A DNA stretch of 64,000 bases from Streptomyces umbrinus (GCF_030817415.1 NZ_JAUSZI010000002.1:3286001-3350000), one strand, 5' to 3'; shown: positions 37,731-47,591, counted from the stretch's first letter. A program made the numbers and translations. Notes: generated by a model from the letters alone, not told the origin.

Positions 37731-38546
37731 TTGCCCGAGAACGGATGGCCGGCCGACCGGATCGACACCGAGAACGCCCACTCGGCGCGCATCTACGACT
37801 ACATCCTCGGCGGTAAGGACTACTACCCGGCCGACAAGGAGGCGGGCGACGCCATGGCACGGGAGTGGCCCGCCCTGCCGATCCACATGAAGGCCAACCG
37901 CGACTGGATGAACCGCGCGGTGGCCTGGCTGGCGAAGGATGCCGGGATACGCCAGTTCCTGGACATCGGCACCGGCATCCCCACCTCGCCGAACCTCCAC
38001 GAGATCGCCCAGTCGGTGGCCCCCGAGTCACGGGTCGTCTACGTCGACAACGACCCGATCGTCCTCACCCTCTCCCAGGGGCTGCTGGCCAGCAGCCCCG
38101 AGGGCAGGACGGCGTACATCGAGGCCGACTTCCAGCACCCGGAGGCCGTGCTCGACTCCCCCGAGTTCCGCGAGACGCTCGACCTGGACAAGCCGGTCGC
38201 GCTGACCGTGATCGCGATCGTCCACTTCGTCCTGGACGAGGACGACGCGGTCGGCATCGTGCGCCGCCTCCTGGAGCCCCTCCCCTCCGGCAGCTACCTC
38301 GCGATGTCCATCGGCACCGCCGAGTTCGCGCCCGAGGACGTGGGGCGGGTCGCCCGCGAGTACGCGGCCCGCAACATGCCCATGCGGCTGCGCACGATCG
38401 ATGAGGCCGACGAGTTCTTCGAGGGCCTCGAACTCGTCGAACCCGGGATCGTCCAGGTCCACAAGTGGCACCCGGACGCCACGAGCGGTGAGGGGATTCG
38501 GGACGAGGACATCGCGATGTACGGAGCGGTGGCCCGTAAGCCGTAG
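37731..38546 (+). CDS. DUF574 SAM-dependent methyltransferase
   Basis: 271 residues. Conserved features are IDTENAHSARIYDYILGGKDYYPADKEAG near the N-terminus, the SAM-binding FLDIGTGIPT (77-85 region), and VVYVDNDPIV for the ribose contacts. The family is almost confined to actinomycetes and is often found beside XRE/DUF397 pairs; the substrate is unknown. I chose the TTG at 37731 because AGGAGGGG precedes it with good spacing; an upstream TTG at 37677 lacks a binding site. Confidence 0.9.
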   Translation: MPENGWPADRIDTENAHSARIYDYILGGKDYYPADKEAGDAMAREWPALPIHMKANRDWMNRAVAWLAKDAGIRQFLDIGTGIPTSPNLHEIAQSVAPESRVVYVDNDPIVLTLSQGLLASSPEGRTAYIEADFQHPEAVLDSPEFRETLDLDKPVALTVIAIVHFVLDEDDAVGIVRRLLEPLPSGSYLAMSIGTAEFAPEDVGRVAREYAARNMPMRLRTIDEADEFFEGLELVEPGIVQVHKWHPDATSGEGIRDEDIAMYGAVARKP

Positions 38547-38604
38547 CGCTCCGCCGGCCGCCAGTTTTTGATCCGCGGCCCGGTGGGAGCTCGTCGCGCA
38601 GTTC

Positions 38605-38628
38605 CCCGCGCCCCTGAAGGGGCGCGGG
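38605..38628. terminator. bidirectional hairpin with the streptomycete repeat core
   Basis: CCCGCGCCCC, loop TGAA, then GGGGCGCGGG (38605-38614 with 38619-38628), preceded by GCGCAGTTCC. It lies exactly between the ends of the methyltransferase gene and the M81 peptidase gene, touching the stop codon of the latter. Confidence 0.75.
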
Positions 38629-40158
38629 TTACTCGTCGTGCGCGCCCAGCTGTTCGGTCGACGCGGGGATGATTCTGGCCGTCAGGTCCGGGGCCGGCAT
38701 CTCTCTGTCGAACGGGTACATCGGGCGGTTGATGCGGTGGTGGCCCAGGCGGAGAAGGTTCTGGTCGACGCCGCCCGGGGTGAGGGCCATCTTCCAGTCG
38801 GCGGCCATGGTGAAGAGTTCGGGTTCCAGGTAGCCGATCTTGACGAGGACGATGTCGGCCTTGCGGGGTGACAACTCCAGCTCGGTGAAGTCGTGTTCGT
38901 GGTGGTAGGGCTTGCGCAGCGCGGTGAGGATCACGTGCACACTGCCGACGCGCAGCACCACCTCCACCTGGGCATGCGGGTCGCCGTGGCGGATCGCGTG
39001 GACCACGCCGGTCATGGTGAGCGGGCCGGCGTGCCGGTCGTCGACCTCGGCGCCCGCCGTGACGGTGACGGTCGCTCCGACGCCGGCCCGGACCGCCGTC
39101 TCCACGGCGGCGGGGCCGGGGAGCGAGGCGTAGATGACCGTCGGCCCCGACGGGTCCTTGAACTCCGGCCGGGACAGCACCCGTTCGAGCCCCCAGGTGA
39201 CGTCACCCGCGCCGCCCGCCGTCGGGTTGTCGCCGGTGTCGCTGATGAAGTAGGGCCGGTTCGCCTCGGAGGCGGCCAGTGCCTCGTCCAGGCAGTCGTC
39301 CAGCGTGCCCGTCGGGGCGACGAAGGCGAAGTCGTGCCGTGCCTCCCAGAAGCCCCGCGCCAGGCGTTCGGCGCCCGCCGTGACGGCCTCTCGCGACGAG
39401 CCCGTGACCACGACCGCCGCCCGGTTGCGCGGCTCGTCCGCCCAGGCGTAACCGACCCAGATCGCGGCGTCCGTGACGCCCTCCGTGGCCTCCACCTCGT
39501 CGACGGCCGCGTACACGCTCTTCGCGGGTTCGATACGGGTCGAGGTCTGCTCGCCCGCCAGCAGCACGGGAACCGGGATCCAGGCCTTGACCGGGCGGGG
39601 CGCGCCGGTCGTCAGGAGGTCCACGAGGTTGCGGGCCGCCCGCTCCTTCGTGTCCATGGCGTCCTCGTGCGGGGCCATGCGGTAGCAGGTGATCAGGTCG
39701 CTCAGGTGGGCGAGTTCGCGCGAGACGTTGCCGTGCAGGTCCATGGAGGTGGACACGATCACGTCCGGGCCGACCGTCTCCCGGACGCGGGCGAGCAGGT
39801 CTGCCTCGGCGTCGTCGAGGCCCTCCACCGTCATCGCGCCGTGGATGTCGAACCAGAGGCCGTCGAGATCGCCCGACTCCCCGAGTCTCGCGATGAGTTC
39901 GTCGGAGAGTTCGGCGTACGCGGCCGCCGTCACCGTACCGCCCGGCAGCGCCTTGCCGACCAGGGCGCCGCGCCAGTCGGCGGCGTCCCTCAGCGGTGAT
40001 CCGGGCACGAGGAACGGGTAGCGCGTCAGGACGTCCGTACCGCGCTGCGGGTGGAAGGCGGGGGCCTCGGTCCGGGCCGGCGAGAACGTCGACGACTCGA
40101 TGCCGAGTCCGGCGATCGCGATGACGGGACGGGCGACGGGGGTACGCGGTTGTGGCAT
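38629..40158 (-). CDS. M81 family metallopeptidase (MlrC/microcystinase C-like)
   Basis: 509 residues, the usual MlrC length. Candidate zinc-binding segments are FDIHGAM and STSMDLHGNVS, followed by CYRMAPHEDAMDTKERA. The C-terminal domain contains YFISDTGDNPTAGGAGD. MlrC cleaves linear peptides in microcystin degradation in Sphingomonas; streptomycete homologues have unknown substrates. It lies downstream of the ROK repressor (85-bp gap, same strand), and both are divergent from a dipeptide-type importer, so a role in peptide use is reasonable. The ATG at 40158 has GAGGAG very close; the GTG at 40170 is possible. Confidence 0.88.
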   Translation of the reverse strand: MPQPRTPVARPVIAIAGLGIESSTFSPARTEAPAFHPQRGTDVLTRYPFLVPGSPLRDAADWRGALVGKALPGGTVTAAAYAELSDELIARLGESGDLDGLWFDIHGAMTVEGLDDAEADLLARVRETVGPDVIVSTSMDLHGNVSRELAHLSDLITCYRMAPHEDAMDTKERAARNLVDLLTTGAPRPVKAWIPVPVLLAGEQTSTRIEPAKSVYAAVDEVEATEGVTDAAIWVGYAWADEPRNRAAVVVTGSSREAVTAGAERLARGFWEARHDFAFVAPTGTLDDCLDEALAASEANRPYFISDTGDNPTAGGAGDVTWGLERVLSRPEFKDPSGPTVIYASLPGPAAVETAVRAGVGATVTVTAGAEVDDRHAGPLTMTGVVHAIRHGDPHAQVEVVLRVGSVHVILTALRKPYHHEHDFTELELSPRKADIVLVKIGYLEPELFTMAADWKMALTPGGVDQNLLRLGHHRINRPMYPFDREMPAPDLTARIIPASTEQLGAHDE

Positions 40159-40242
40159 GGCTCCTCGCACGGTGGTGGGTGTCGTCAGTGGCTCGCGCGG
40201 TGGTGGGGGTCAGCGACTCGCACGGGGGGTGGGTGTCGGTGG

Positions 40243-41448
40243 TCAGTGATGGGCGGGGGCGACGGCGCCCGTGACGGCCTGGAGGGCGTTCGCCAGGGCC
40301 CGTTGGAGCGCGAACTGGCCCGCGCCGACGAGTCCCGCGTCCGCGCCGAGGCCGGCCCGCTCGATCACCAGGTGCTTGGTCACCAGCGGATGGCATCCCT
40401 CGTACAGCTGGCTGCGGACGGCGGCGACGAACGGTTCGAGCGTCGAGAGGAGGCCGCCGAGGTACACGGCGTCGGGGTTGAAGAAGTTGACGTTCGCGGA
40501 CAGGACCATGCCGAGGTAGCGGCCGGCCTGGCGCACGGCGCGGGTGGCCTCCGGGTCGGCGTCGGAGGCGAGGCGTACGACGTCCTCGATGGACGCGACG
40601 TCCAGGCCCCGCTCGCGCAGGATCCGGACGAGCGCGGCGCCCGAGGCGACGGTCTCGAGGCACCCCGTGTTGCCGCAGGAGCAGGGGATGTCGTGGCCCG
40701 CCTCGACCCGTACGTGGGTGATCTCGCCGGCGGCGCCGGTCGCGCCGCGGTACAGCTTCCCGTCGGCGATGACCCCCGCGCCGATCGCCGAGCCCATCTT
40801 CACCATGATCGACTGGCGGCGCTCGGCGGGCTGGACGCTGTGCTCGCCCACGGCCATGCAGTTGGCGTCGTTCTCGATCGCGGCCGGTACGCCGAACCGC
40901 TCCTCCAGCCAGTCCCGGACGGGGAAGCGGTTCCAGCCGGGCATGCGCGAGGGGAGGGTGACGACGCCCGGTACGACGTCGACCGGGCCCGGGAGACAGA
41001 GGCCGACGCCGCGCAGCAGCTCCCGGCCGCGTCGCCCGGCGAGGGTCTCCAGGGTCTCGGCGAGTGCCGGCAGCGCGGTCTCGGGCCCCTCGGCCGTCGC
41101 GAACGGCACGGTGGAGACCTCGGTGAACCCGCCGCCCGGCAGGACGACCCCGACGCGCGCGTGCCGTCCGCCGAGGTCGGCCGCGACGGCGAACCCCTCG
41201 CTCCCGCCGAGGCGCAGCACCTTGCGCGGGCGCCCGCCGGTCGAGGACCGCGTGCCCTGCTCGGCGACCAGTCCGTGCGCCACGAGCTGGCCGACCGTGA
41301 GCGAGATCGTCGAGGGTGCGGCACCGAGCAGAGCGGCGAGTTCCGTGCGGGTCGACGCCTGCCCTGAGGCGAGGAGTTCGAGGACGCGCTCAGCCAGCGA
41401 GGAGACGCCCGTGACGCCCCTCCGGTGTCCCGCACTTTTTTCAGACAT
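40243..41448 (-). CDS. ROK family transcriptional repressor
   Basis: 401 residues. An N-terminal winged helix (about 15-75: RVLELLASGQASTRTELAALLG) is followed by an ROK domain with GVGLCLPGPVD and the zinc motif CSCGNTGCLE preceded by ITHVRVEAGHD. Regulators of this build (NagC/XylR type) bind sugars or sugar phosphates. It faces the importer operon across a 241-bp gap with two ACTTTTT motifs (41534 and 41559), a plausible operator region, and lies upstream of the MlrC-like gene. Confidence 0.92.
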   Translation of the reverse strand: MSEKSAGHRRGVTGVSSLAERVLELLASGQASTRTELAALLGAAPSTISLTVGQLVAHGLVAEQGTRSSTGGRPRKVLRLGGSEGFAVAADLGGRHARVGVVLPGGGFTEVSTVPFATAEGPETALPALAETLETLAGRRGRELLRGVGLCLPGPVDVVPGVVTLPSRMPGWNRFPVRDWLEERFGVPAAIENDANCMAVGEHSVQPAERRQSIMVKMGSAIGAGVIADGKLYRGATGAAGEITHVRVEAGHDIPCSCGNTGCLETVASGAALVRILRERGLDVASIEDVVRLASDADPEATRAVRQAGRYLGMVLSANVNFFNPDAVYLGGLLSTLEPFVAAVRSQLYEGCHPLVTKHLVIERAGLGADAGLVGAGQFALQRALANALQAVTGAVAPAHH

Positions 41449-41689
41449 GGACGAAGTAACTCCCAGGGTTGGGGAAAGTCGGGGAAATCCGGAGGTCGAG
41501 GCGACGAGCGTATGCCCGTATGTCCCTCGCGCGACTTTTTCCAGAACAGCAGTAACAGACTTTTTACAGCGGTCCGCCTGTTTCTTCGAACCTTCCGGTC
41601 GTTGACTGGCTCCGCCGAACGCCGCCGTTCATCTCCGGCCCCGCGTCCGGCCTCGCGCACCCTGAGCCCTTGTTCACCTGAGGAGAGCC

Positions 41690-43483
41690 ATGTCCCCTGC
41701 TCGCACGACGCTCGTCGCCTGTGCCGTCGTCTCGGCGGGCACACTGCTGCTCGCGGGCTGCTCCGGGACGAACGACACGTCGTCCGCGTCCCCCGACTCC
41801 ATCGACTACGCGCTGCCCGCGAACTTCACGCCGAACTGGATCCTGCCGATCGGTACGGCCGCGCACCTCAACACCAACAACCGGTCCATCGCCGACAGTC
41901 TGTGGGAGCGGCTCGTCGCCTACGACGGTTCCACCGGCAAGATCGCCTGGAACAAGAAGGCGTCCATCGCCACGGCCGCCGACTTCGCGTCCGACGGCAG
42001 GAGCGTCAAGGTCACACTGGGCGACCGCAGTTGGAGCGACGGCAAGCCGATCACCTCGCGGGACGTCGAGTTCTGGTTCAACCTCATCAAGGCGAACAAG
42101 GCGGAGTGGGCGGGCTACAACCCGGGCAAGGCGCCGGACAACTGGACCTCGTTCAAGACCGTCGACGACCGGCACTTCACGATCACCTTCGACAAGGCCT
42201 ACAACTCCCAGTGGATGCTGGCCAACGAGTTCAGCGAGATCACTCCGCTGCCGCAGCACGTATGGGACAAGACCGACGCGTCCGCCCAGGTGTCCGACGC
42301 CGACCGGACCGCCGCCGGCGCGAAGAAAGTCTGGACGTATCTGAACTCGGCCGCCAAGAACATCTCCCGCTACGACAAGGACGCGCTGTGGAAGACCCTC
42401 AGCGGCCCGTATTCGGTCAAGTCGTTCTCCACGTCCGGCAAGGTCGTGCTCGCTGCCAACAAGAAGTACGACGGCGGTGAGAAGGCGAACATCGCGACGG
42501 TGAACCTGCTCCCCTTCACGACGGCGGACGCCGAGAAGAACGCGCTGCGCTCCGGGAGCGTCGACTACGGCTACATCGAGGCGACCGACCTCGACCAGAA
42601 GGACCGGTTCACCGCGCAGGGCTACACGGTCAAGCCGTGGTCCGGCTGGGCGATCACCTACATGCCGTACAACTTCAACAACCCCGCCATGGGCGCTGTG
42701 TTCAAGCAGTTGTACGCGCGTCAGGCGGTCCAGCGGTCGATCGACCAGACGAGCCTGGCGAAGGTCATCTTCAACGGCACGGCCGTGCCCGGCTACGGCC
42801 CGGTCCCGCAGGCGCAGGCGTCCGACTTCGTCTCGCAGGTGCAGAAGGACAACCCCTACCCGTTCTCGACGTCGGAGGCCAAGTCCCTGCTGACCGGCCA
42901 TGGTTGGCAGGAGAAAGGCGGGGTCATGGTCTGTACGGACCCGGGGACCGGGGACGCGCAGTGCGGTGAAGGCGTCGCCGAGGGAACGAAGTTCGAGATG
43001 CAGGTGCTGTCGCAGTCCGGCTCGGCCGTGACCGACAACATGATGAGCTCGATCCAGTCCTCGCTGGAGAAGACCGGCATCAAGTTCTCGATCAAGACCG
43101 CGCCCGTCAACTCGGTGCTCTCGCAGACCCCGCAGTGCACCTCGGGCCAGCCGATCTGCAAGTGGCAGCTGTCGTTCTTCGGCACCGCGGGCAGCTGGTA
43201 CTTCAACGCCTTCCCGACCGGCGACTCGCTGTTCCAGACCAAGGGCGGCTCCAACTTCGGCAACTACTCGAACCCCGACGTCGACAAGCTGATCACCGCG
43301 TCCACGACGTCGAGTTCGTCGCAGGCGGTCCAGGACTACAGCGCGGCCCTCGCGAAGGACCTGCCGGTCATCTGGCTCCCGGCGCCGGACTACCAGATCT
43401 CCGTCGTCAAGAACGGCCTCGGCGGCTTCTCGCAGGACTCGCTCGCCAACTTCCACCCGGCGCAGTGGAAGTGGACCAGGTGA
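41690..43483 (+). CDS. ABC transporter substrate-binding lipoprotein, family 5 (peptide/nickel type)
   Basis: 597-residue lipoprotein with lipobox LLAGC (Cys24). The SBP_bac_5 domain shows SIADSLWERLVAYDGSTGKIAW, RSVKVTLGDRSWSDGKPITSRDVEFWFNLI and YFNAFPTGDSLFQTKGGSNFGNYSNPDVDKLI. Family members bind di/oligopeptides, oligosaccharides or nickel. GGAGAG directly precedes the ATG. It is the first gene of the operon 41690-48619. The linked ROK genes favour a sugar-containing ligand; the linked MlrC gene favours a peptide, and a glycopeptide would satisfy both. Confidence 0.9.
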   Translation: MSPARTTLVACAVVSAGTLLLAGCSGTNDTSSASPDSIDYALPANFTPNWILPIGTAAHLNTNNRSIADSLWERLVAYDGSTGKIAWNKKASIATAADFASDGRSVKVTLGDRSWSDGKPITSRDVEFWFNLIKANKAEWAGYNPGKAPDNWTSFKTVDDRHFTITFDKAYNSQWMLANEFSEITPLPQHVWDKTDASAQVSDADRTAAGAKKVWTYLNSAAKNISRYDKDALWKTLSGPYSVKSFSTSGKVVLAANKKYDGGEKANIATVNLLPFTTADAEKNALRSGSVDYGYIEATDLDQKDRFTAQGYTVKPWSGWAITYMPYNFNNPAMGAVFKQLYARQAVQRSIDQTSLAKVIFNGTAVPGYGPVPQAQASDFVSQVQKDNPYPFSTSEAKSLLTGHGWQEKGGVMVCTDPGTGDAQCGEGVAEGTKFEMQVLSQSGSAVTDNMMSSIQSSLEKTGIKFSIKTAPVNSVLSQTPQCTSGQPICKWQLSFFGTAGSWYFNAFPTGDSLFQTKGGSNFGNYSNPDVDKLITASTTSSSSQAVQDYSAALAKDLPVIWLPAPDYQISVVKNGLGGFSQDSLANFHPAQWKWTR

Positions 43484-43504
43484 GGACCGGCTGAGATCCA
43501 ACTC

Positions 43505-44464
43505 ATGGACACCTTCCTCTACTTGACCCGGCGGGTCCTCCAGGCCCTCGTGGTGATCCTCATCGTCACGGTCGTGGTCTTCTGCCTGCTGCACGCGCTG
43601 CCCGGGGGTCCCGCACGCGGGATCCTCGGCCCGCAGGCGACGGCCCAGCAGATCGCGGCCTTCAACCACGAGCAGGGCCTGGACCGTTCACTCCCCGTCC
43701 AGTACCTCTACTACCTGCGCACGCTGGCCCAGGGCGACCTCGGCACCTCGTACACGCTCAACGAGGGGGTCCTCCAACTCATCGAGCAGCGGCTGCCCAA
43801 GACGCTCGTCCTGACCGTGCTTTCCGCGCTCGTCGGGCTGCTGCTGGCGATCCCGCTCGGCATGTGGCAGGCCGTGCGGCGCAACAAGCCGGTGGACTAC
43901 GTCATCACCACGCTGAGCTTCGTGGCGTACGCGACTCCCGTGTACTTCCTGGGACTTGTGCTCGTGCTCGTCTTCACCCAGTGGCTGAACTGGTTCCCCT
44001 CACAGGCACCCCAGGGCGAGACGCTCGCGGACGTGTTCGCGCAGCCGGGCGCCCTGGTGCTGCCGGTGGTCGCGGGGGCCGCGTCGATGGTCGCGGTGTT
44101 CAGCCGGTACATGCGGGCGGCGACGCTGGAGAACCTCCAGGAGGACTACGTAAGGACCGCGCGGGCCGGTGGTTCGCGGCCGCGCGCGATCCTGTGGCGG
44201 CACGTCTTCCGCAACTCCCTCACGCCAGTCGTCGCGATGCTCGGCTACTACGTGCCCGTGCTCTTCGGTGGTGCGCTCGTCGTCGAGCAGCTCTTCAACT
44301 ACCCGGGGATGGGGCTGCTGTTCTGGAGCGCCGCGCAGTCCTCCGACTATCCGGTGCTGCTCGGCTGTGTGCTCGTCATCTCCGTCGCGACCGTCGTCGG
44401 CACCCTGCTCGCCGATGTCGTCCAGCGGATCATCGACCCTCGTGTGAAGGCGGGCCGGACATGA
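43505..44464 (+). CDS. ABC transporter permease, DppB type
   Basis: 319 residues with about six membrane helices. The N-terminal YLTRRVLQALVVILIVTVVVF, the periplasmic domain with LGPQATAQQIAAFNHEQGLDRSLPVQYLYYLRTLAQGDLGTSY, and the coupling loop YVRTARAGGSRPRAILWRHVFRNSL are classical DppB features. It begins 21 bp after the binding-protein gene; its stop overlaps the next start (ATGA). Confidence 0.94.
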   Translation: MDTFLYLTRRVLQALVVILIVTVVVFCLLHALPGGPARGILGPQATAQQIAAFNHEQGLDRSLPVQYLYYLRTLAQGDLGTSYTLNEGVLQLIEQRLPKTLVLTVLSALVGLLLAIPLGMWQAVRRNKPVDYVITTLSFVAYATPVYFLGLVLVLVFTQWLNWFPSQAPQGETLADVFAQPGALVLPVVAGAASMVAVFSRYMRAATLENLQEDYVRTARAGGSRPRAILWRHVFRNSLTPVVAMLGYYVPVLFGGALVVEQLFNYPGMGLLFWSAAQSSDYPVLLGCVLVISVATVVGTLLADVVQRIIDPRVKAGRT

Positions 44465-45345
44465 GTGCCGTACTTCAAACTGAGGCGGCCACACGGGAGT
44501 TGGCCACCGGATACCGCCTCTCCGTGCGGCGGTTCGCGCGCAACAGGCTCGCGGTGACAGGGCTGTTGGTGGTCGTCCTCTTCCTGCTCTTCTGCTTCGT
44601 GGGCCCGTTGGCGTACTCCACCGACCAGACCCACACCGACCTCACCCAGGTGAACCTCGCGCCGAGCGGTGCGCACTGGCTCGGCACCGACGCGGTCGGG
44701 CACGACGAGCTGGGGCGGCTGATGTTCGGCGGGAAGGTGTCGCTGCTCGTCGGGCTCGCGGCCGGTCTCCTCGCGACGGTCATCGGGACGCTGTGGGGCG
44801 CGGTCGCCGGGTACGCGGGCGGCTGGGTCGACGCGGTCATGATGCGGGTCGTGGACGCCGGGATCGCCATCCCGGCGCTCTTCATCCTGCTCGTCGTCTC
44901 GGCGATCACGACCCCGGACTCGCTCGGGCTGATCCTCATCCTGGGATTCGTGTCCTGGCTCGTCCCGTCCCGGCTCGTACGGGCGGAGACGCTCACCCTG
45001 AAGAGCCGCGACTACGTCCTTACGCTCCGCGCGATCGGCGGGACGCACGGCCGGGCGATCTTCCGGCACATCCTGCCGAACTCGGTCTCGACCATCGTGG
45101 TCGCGGCGACGTTCCAGGTCGCCGACGCGATCCTGCTCGTCGCGTACGTCTCGTACCTCGGACTCGGTGTCCAGCCGCCCTCGACCGACTGGGGCGGAAT
45201 GCTGTCGGCCGGGCTGACGGCCGCGTACTCCGGGCGCTGGTGGCTGATCGTGCCGCCGGGCCTCGCGATCATCCTCGTCGTGTGCGCGTTCAACGCGGTC
45301 GGGGACGGGCTGCGGGACGCGTTCGACGTGAAGGGGCGGGCATGA
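44461..45345 (+). CDS. ABC transporter permease, DppC type
   Basis: 294 residues with about six helices. It has the N-terminal RRFARNRLAVTGLLVVVLF, the periplasmic HWLGTDAVGHDELGRLMFGGKVSL motif and the coupling segment SRDYVLTLRAIGGTHGRAIFRHILPN, as in DppC. Start ATG at 44461 and end at 45345 both overlap neighbours by 4 bp, so the operon is tightly translationally coupled. The ATG is well inside a longer open frame that is a shadow of DppB. Confidence 0.94.
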   Translation: MSAVLQTEAATRELATGYRLSVRRFARNRLAVTGLLVVVLFLLFCFVGPLAYSTDQTHTDLTQVNLAPSGAHWLGTDAVGHDELGRLMFGGKVSLLVGLAAGLLATVIGTLWGAVAGYAGGWVDAVMMRVVDAGIAIPALFILLVVSAITTPDSLGLILILGFVSWLVPSRLVRAETLTLKSRDYVLTLRAIGGTHGRAIFRHILPNSVSTIVVAATFQVADAILLVAYVSYLGLGVQPPSTDWGGMLSAGLTAAYSGRWWLIVPPGLAIILVVCAFNAVGDGLRDAFDVKGRA

Positions 45346-47591
45346 AGGGCACGACGAGCGGTGTGGGCAGTAGGGGCGGCATCCTGGAGGTCGAGGACCT
45401 CGGGGTGACCTTCTCCACGGAGACGGGTGACGTGCCCGCCGTGCGCGGGGTGTCGCTGTACGTACGGCCCGGGGAGACGCTGGCGCTGGTCGGCGAGTCC
45501 GGGTCCGGCAAGTCGACGGTCGCGCTCGCCGCGATGGGGCTGCTGCCGGGGAACGCGCGGGCGTCGGGCCGGGCCTCGGTCGACGGCACGGACGTCGTCG
45601 GCGCCGCCGAGACCGACCTCGTGGGTTTGCGGGGGCGCACGGTGTCGATGGTGTTCCAGGAGCCCGCGACCGCCCTCGATCCGCTGACCCGGATCGGGGC
45701 ACAGATCGCGGAGGTCGTACGGAACCATCGGACGGTCTCCGCCCGCGAAGCCGCCGGAGAGGCGGTCGGACTGCTGCGCCGGGTCGGTATCCCGGATCCG
45801 GAGAAGCGGGCGTCCGCGTACCCCTTCCAACTTTCCGGCGGACAGCGGCAGCGGGTCGTCATCGCCATGGCGATCGCGAACTCCCCGAGCCTCCTGATCG
45901 CCGACGAGCCGACCACCGCGCTCGACGTCACCGTCCAGGCCGAGATCCTCGACCTGCTCCGGGCACTCGCGGCGGACTCCGGCACCGGCGTCCTGCTCGT
46001 CACCCACAACATGGGCGTCGTCGCGGACTTCGCGGACCGGGTCGCGGTGATGCTGGACGGGGAGATCGTGGAGACCGGCCCGGTGGAGGAGGTCCTGCTG
46101 CGGCCGACGCACGAGTACACGAAGCGGTTGCTGGCGGCTGTGCCTCGGTTGACTGTCGCGGGGGTGGGCGGCGCGGGCGTGCCGCAGCCGCCCGGCGGCA
46201 TGGCGGCGGACGGTCGAGCGGCGCCCAGCGGGGCTGTGGCCGGCAGCGCGGGGCCTGGCGGGACAGCGGGCGACGGGACGGCGGGCAGCGGGACGGCGGG
46301 CGGGGGCACCTCCGGCGGCGGGACGGCACCCGACACCGCGGCCGTCAGGCGCACATCGGGCGGCACCGCGGCGCCCGGCGGGACGGCGCCTGGCATCGCA
46401 GCGGTCAGTGAGGCGGCGGTCGGCAGGGCCGCACCGCAACCGGCCTCCGCCGAACCGGGGATCGGCGCGGCGCGGGAGGCTGCCGCCGCTGTGCGCGGCA
46501 GCGAGGCCGAGCCGCCGCTCGCCGACGCCCGAGGCGTCACCGCGGTCGGCGACGGCGCGGCAGGTGCCAAAGCGGTCAGCAGCGGCGCGGTGCCCCGGCC
46601 CGCGCACGCTCGGCCCGCAGTCCCCCAGGTCACAGTTTCCCGGCCCTCGGCCTCCCGGCCTGCAGTCACCCGGCCCGTAGCCCCCGCGTCCGCCCACCGC
46701 ACCCCAGAAACCGACGCCGACCCCGACACCCTCGCCGGAACCCCCGCCGACGCCCCGGTCGTCGAACTGCACGGCGTCTCCGTACGGTTCGGGCGTGGGC
46801 CGCGGGCCGTGCAGGCGCTGCACGACGTATCGCTGACCGTGCGGCCCGGGGAAACCCTCGGGCTCGTCGGGGAGTCCGGGTCCGGCAAGTCGACGGCGGC
46901 CCGGGTCGCGCTCGGACTGGTGGCGCCCTCCTCCGGGTCGGTGTCGCTGTTCGGTGCCGATCTTCGAAGGGCCCGGGGACGCGCGCGCCGGGCCCTGCTC
47001 TCCGGGGTCGGTGTGGTGCTGCAGGACCCGGTGGCCTCGCTGGACGCGCGGATGAGCGTGGCGGAGTGTGTCGCCGAGCCGTTGCGGGTGCACCGCCGCG
47101 GGATGGCGGCGGCCGAGCGCCGGGAGCGGGTCGCGGAGGTGCTCGAACGCGTGCGGCTGCCCAGGGAGTTGGCGGGCCGCGGGCCGCGCGAGCTGTCCGG
47201 CGGGCAGCGACAGCGGGTGAGTCTCGCCCGGGCGCTGGTCCTCGACCCCCGGCTGCTGGTCGCCGACGAGCCGACCAGCGCGCTCGACGTCAGCGTGCAG
47301 CAGACCGTCCTCGACGTGATCGCCGAACTCCAGGACGAGCTCGGCTTCGCCTGCCTCTTCGTCTCCCACGACCTCGCGGTCGTCCAGCAGTTCGCGCGGC
47401 GCGTCGTCGTCATGCGGGCGGGCCGGGTCGAGGAGGAGGGCGCCACCGCGACCACCCTCACCCACCCGGAGACCGACTACACCCGCCGGCTCATCGCCGC
47501 CGTGCCCGTACCCGACCCGGTGCTCCAACGTGTGCGCCGTACCGAACGACAGGCCGCGCTCGCCGCCGCCGGAACGGAGGGCGGGGCGTGA
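45342..47591 (+). CDS. fused dipeptide-type ABC ATPases (DppD-DppF) with long low-complexity linker
   Basis: 749 residues. ABC domain 1 (about 14-270) has Walker A GESGSGKST at 51-59 and ends with the oligopeptide-type RPTHEYTKRLLAAVP. A linker of about 200 residues (about 270-470) is almost only Gly, Ala, Thr, Ser, Pro and Val with imperfect GTAGxGTAG repeats. ABC domain 2 (about 471-735) has a second Walker A at 510-518, LSGGQRQR, and LLVADEPTSALDVS. Separate DppD and DppF genes are normal, and fusions usually have short joints. Both ATPases look intact. It overlaps genes on both sides by 4 bp. Confidence 0.92.
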   Translation: MKGTTSGVGSRGGILEVEDLGVTFSTETGDVPAVRGVSLYVRPGETLALVGESGSGKSTVALAAMGLLPGNARASGRASVDGTDVVGAAETDLVGLRGRTVSMVFQEPATALDPLTRIGAQIAEVVRNHRTVSAREAAGEAVGLLRRVGIPDPEKRASAYPFQLSGGQRQRVVIAMAIANSPSLLIADEPTTALDVTVQAEILDLLRALAADSGTGVLLVTHNMGVVADFADRVAVMLDGEIVETGPVEEVLLRPTHEYTKRLLAAVPRLTVAGVGGAGVPQPPGGMAADGRAAPSGAVAGSAGPGGTAGDGTAGSGTAGGGTSGGGTAPDTAAVRRTSGGTAAPGGTAPGIAAVSEAAVGRAAPQPASAEPGIGAAREAAAAVRGSEAEPPLADARGVTAVGDGAAGAKAVSSGAVPRPAHARPAVPQVTVSRPSASRPAVTRPVAPASAHRTPETDADPDTLAGTPADAPVVELHGVSVRFGRGPRAVQALHDVSLTVRPGETLGLVGESGSGKSTAARVALGLVAPSSGSVSLFGADLRRARGRARRALLSGVGVVLQDPVASLDARMSVAECVAEPLRVHRRGMAAAERRERVAEVLERVRLPRELAGRGPRELSGGQRQRVSLARALVLDPRLLVADEPTSALDVSVQQTVLDVIAELQDELGFACLFVSHDLAVVQQFARRVVVMRAGRVEEEGATATTLTHPETDYTRRLIAAVPVPDPVLQRVRRTERQAALAAAGTEGGA

